From CAG-452 sp045531335 (GTDB taxonomy: Bacteria > Bacillota > Clostridia > TANB77 > CAG-508): a stretch of 6,276 nt of DNA. The position numbers were made by a program, and so were the translations under genes. Shown in pieces: positions 5,468-6,276 of the stretch (its first letter is position 1; every line of letters begins with the position of its first letter). The stretch is taken from contig JAZSDU010000010.1 in the NCBI GenBank assembly GCA_045531335.1, forward strand, positions 1-6,276, in the 5' to 3' direction. A model generated the notes under the pieces. That model ran no database searches and was not told the origin of the DNA. It saw only the letters and a program-made list of their open reading frames with translations.

Positions 5468-5497
5468 ATTATACTACACAAATTAAAATATATGCAA
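5468..5497 (-). promoter_or_regulatory. Promoter of the E2-like gene
   Basis: On the minus strand TATAAT (5473-5468) is a perfect -10 box, with TTGCAT (5497-5492) 18 bases upstream. The predicted start near 5461 leaves a leader of about 15 bases. A perfect TTGACA (5509-5504) also lies upstream but is too far from this -10. Confidence 0.6.
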
Positions 5498-5543
5498 GAA
5501 AAATGTCAAAAAATAAAAAATGTAAAAAAATTCCATACAATAA

Positions 5544-5572
5544 TTGACAATTTGGCTACTAGCAATTATACT
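5544..5572 (+). promoter_or_regulatory. Promoter and possible operator of the toxin-antitoxin operon
   Basis: TTGACA (5544-5549) and TATACT (5567-5572) are separated by 17 bases, a strong sigma-A promoter with a start near 5579. The spacer contains the perfect odd palindrome GCTACTAGC (5555-5563), and AATTG (5542-5546) mirrors CAATT (5563-5567) around it. Antitoxins usually repress their own promoter, so this is a reasonable operator candidate; the binding itself is inferred. Confidence 0.7.
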
Positions 5573-5629
5573 TACAATATAAAGATATTAAAATATTAAT
5601 TTTAGTATTTATTAAGGAAGTGAAATGAA

Positions 5630-5824
5630 ATGGAAGAGAAAATTAATAAATTTAAAAGTATGACTAGTGAGCAGTTAGAAAGTATTATGTACGATCCAGA
5701 ATCATGCGAAGATGATATAATTATAGCTTCAATAGAAAAGGGGCATAGAGATATAAAAGAAGGAAAGTATTATACAACAGAAGAAATCAGACAATACTTC
5801 AATAATTTGGCAGCAAGTTGCTAA
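5630..5824 (+). CDS. Putative type II antitoxin paired with a RelE/ParE-like toxin
   Basis: This 64-residue protein begins MEEKINKFKSMTSEQLE and ends GHRDIKEGKYYTTEEIRQYF plus a short tail. The segment xGxxDIKEGKYYTTEEI is typical of the toxin-neutralising C-terminal part of small RelB/ParD-like antitoxins. The N-terminal half is too short for me to assign a ribbon-helix-helix or other DNA-binding fold with certainty. The ribosome site AAGGAAGTG (5614-5622) precedes ATG 5630; an ATG at 5625 lies in another frame and soon stops. It overlaps the toxin frame downstream by about 20 bases or more, the usual antitoxin-first arrangement with coupled translation. It would bind and inactivate the toxin and probably repress the operon. 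Confidence 0.7.
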   Translation: MEEKINKFKSMTSEQLESIMYDPESCEDDIIIASIEKGHRDIKEGKYYTTEEIRQYFNNLAASC

Positions 5825-6101
5825 AGATGATTTAAAAGAAATCTATAATTATATTTTTAAAGATTCTCCATATTATGCATTTAAAACATCAGATGAAATT
5901 ATATCAAAAGTTAATTCTATATCTGATTTTCCCTATATGGGAAGAAAAGTGTATGTTTATAATAGCGAAAGCATACGAGAACTAATTTATAAATCATATA
6001 AAATAATATATGAAATTAATTCTAACATTATTTATATTCATAGAATTTTTCATTCATCTAGGTTATTTAGTAAATCTATTTTAAAAATAAAATCCAATTA
6101 A
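5802..6101 (+). CDS. RelE/ParE-family toxin with no canonical start codon
   Basis: The +1 frame relative to the antitoxin is open from 5757 to TAA 6099-6101. It reads IIWQQVAKDDLKEIYNYIF, then SISDFPYMGRKVY, then ESIRELIYKSYKIIYEI and IIYIHRIFHSSRLF. This is the RelE/ParE order: N-terminal strand and AxxDLxEIxxYI helix, PxxGR, RELxxxxYxIxYxI, and IxxIxHxxR. At about 98 residues it has the normal length. The family acts on ribosome-bound mRNA (RelE) or gyrase (ParE); this one looks closer to ParE, but the target is not certain. No ATG, GTG or TTG lies in frame before ATG 5937, which would delete half the protein. ATA 5802 or ATT 5805 mark the expected N-terminus. So it is either initiated at a rare codon, dependent on antitoxin translation, or a pseudogene through start loss. 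Confidence 0.7.
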   Translation: MIWQQVAKDDLKEIYNYIFKDSPYYAFKTSDEIISKVNSISDFPYMGRKVYVYNSESIRELIYKSYKIIYEINSNIIYIHRIFHSSRLFSKSILKIKSN

Positions 6102-6153
6102 AAAAATAAAGTATTTTAATATCTTTATAATAATTAATATAGGTTTAAAATAG
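6102..6153. other. AT-rich spacer between toxin gene and right IS
   Basis: It is almost pure A/T and holds no ribosome site, open frame or stable hairpin. No intrinsic terminator for the toxin-antitoxin operon is visible. Confidence 0.5.
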
Positions 6154-6165
6154 ATATGACACAAT
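6154..6165. repeat. Probable left terminal inverted repeat of the right IS copy
   Basis: ATATGACACAAT is an inverted match (10 of 12) to the end sequence at 114-125. It lies 79 bases before the transposase start codon, a normal distance for the leader end of an IS. Confidence 0.45.
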
Positions 6166-6177
6166 AAAAATAAAATA

Positions 6178-6244
6178 AGGAAATACCAAAATATGATAAA
6201 ATGTTTTTAACCACAAAAACAATATCAAAAGAGAGGTATTTCCT
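6178..6244 (+). promoter_or_regulatory. Inverted repeat that can mask the transposase ribosome site
   Basis: AGGAAATACC (6178-6187) is perfectly complementary to GGTATTTCCT (6235-6244), which runs from the Shine-Dalgarno GAGAGG (6231-6236) to the base before the ATG. A transcript entering from outside would carry both arms and could hide the start region. Such protection against read-through is known from elements like IS10 and IS200. Whether transcripts from the element's own promoter include the first arm is unknown; TATGAT (6193-6198) is a possible internal -10 that would leave it out. Confidence 0.5.
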
Positions 6245-6276
6245 ATGAAAAATAGTATAACACAAAAAATGAGATA
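6245..6276 (+). mobile_element. N-terminal start of an IS481-like transposase (partial)
   Basis: ATG 6245 opens MKNSITQKMR and runs out of the window. GAGAGG (6231-6236) lies 8 bases upstream. I recall clostridial IS481-like transposases starting MKNSITQxMxYRQSL, the same family whose C-terminus ends xPMRPLxWLSP, as at 1-59. Only ten complete codons are visible, so the assignment rests on memory and on the matching terminal repeats. Confidence 0.6.

Noticed and set aside
5446..5481. 12-residue N-terminal extension of the E2-like protein from TTG 5481
   Set aside because: The extension codons are made of the ribosome site and -10 region; ATG 5445 has the proper Shine-Dalgarno.
5630..6101. Antitoxin-toxin fusion produced by programmed +1 frameshifting
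   Set aside because: The toxin frame is +1 to the antitoxin, but no convincing slippery site with a stimulator is visible, and a fused pair would be unusual for this family.

Overview
The window is very AT-rich, with A/T-ending codons, AGA-dominated arginine usage, purine-rich AGGAGG-type ribosome sites and TTGACA/TATAAT promoters. This points to a low-GC Firmicute, most likely a member of the Clostridia; I cannot name the species. The order of genes is a short chromosomal stretch bounded by transposase ends rather than a recognisable phage or plasmid.

Layout: bases 1-59 are the last codons of an IS481-like DDE transposase, and bases 6245-6276 are the first codons of a transposase that looks like the same family, in the same orientation. 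Imperfect terminal inverted repeats (about 111-125 and 6154-6165) mark the probable element edges, so roughly 6 kb of sequence sits between two directly oriented IS copies. Just inside the left edge is a near-consensus promoter (171-199) driving a transcript of about 85 nt that ends in a strong terminator. It converges on a 31-residue small gene (299-394, minus) with an excellent ribosome site. Next is a translationally coupled pair: a cysteine-bearing flavodoxin-like reductase (570-1166) and the RNA-binding protein Tex (1159-3306). A ferritin-like metal protein follows (3429-3926) whose 5' end shows two competing frames. A 260-base gap holds a predicted three-way-junction structure and leads to a solo XRE-type regulator (4188-4529), which converges on an E2/CAT-fold acyltransferase-like protein on the minus strand (4594-5445). 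Divergent from the latter is a type II toxin-antitoxin module: a 64-residue antitoxin (5630-5824) and a RelE/ParE-like toxin (about 5802-6101). The toxin has no canonical start codon and is therefore easy to miss.

A pair of perfect 30-bp-stem palindromes of one repeat family (3307-3377 and 4527-4596) sits directly at stop codons. They differ at four stem positions, and every difference is compensated in the opposite arm. The second palindrome carries the stop codons of both convergent genes around it.

The genes do not form one pathway. Flavodoxin/Tex is a housekeeping operon, the ferritin-like protein and E2-like protein are single genes, and the toxin-antitoxin module, IS ends and palindromes are mobile or selfish elements. 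The least ordinary items are the toxin lacking a start codon, the probable frameshift at the start of the ferritin-like gene, the covarying palindromes, and the convergent small RNA / small protein pair beside the left IS.
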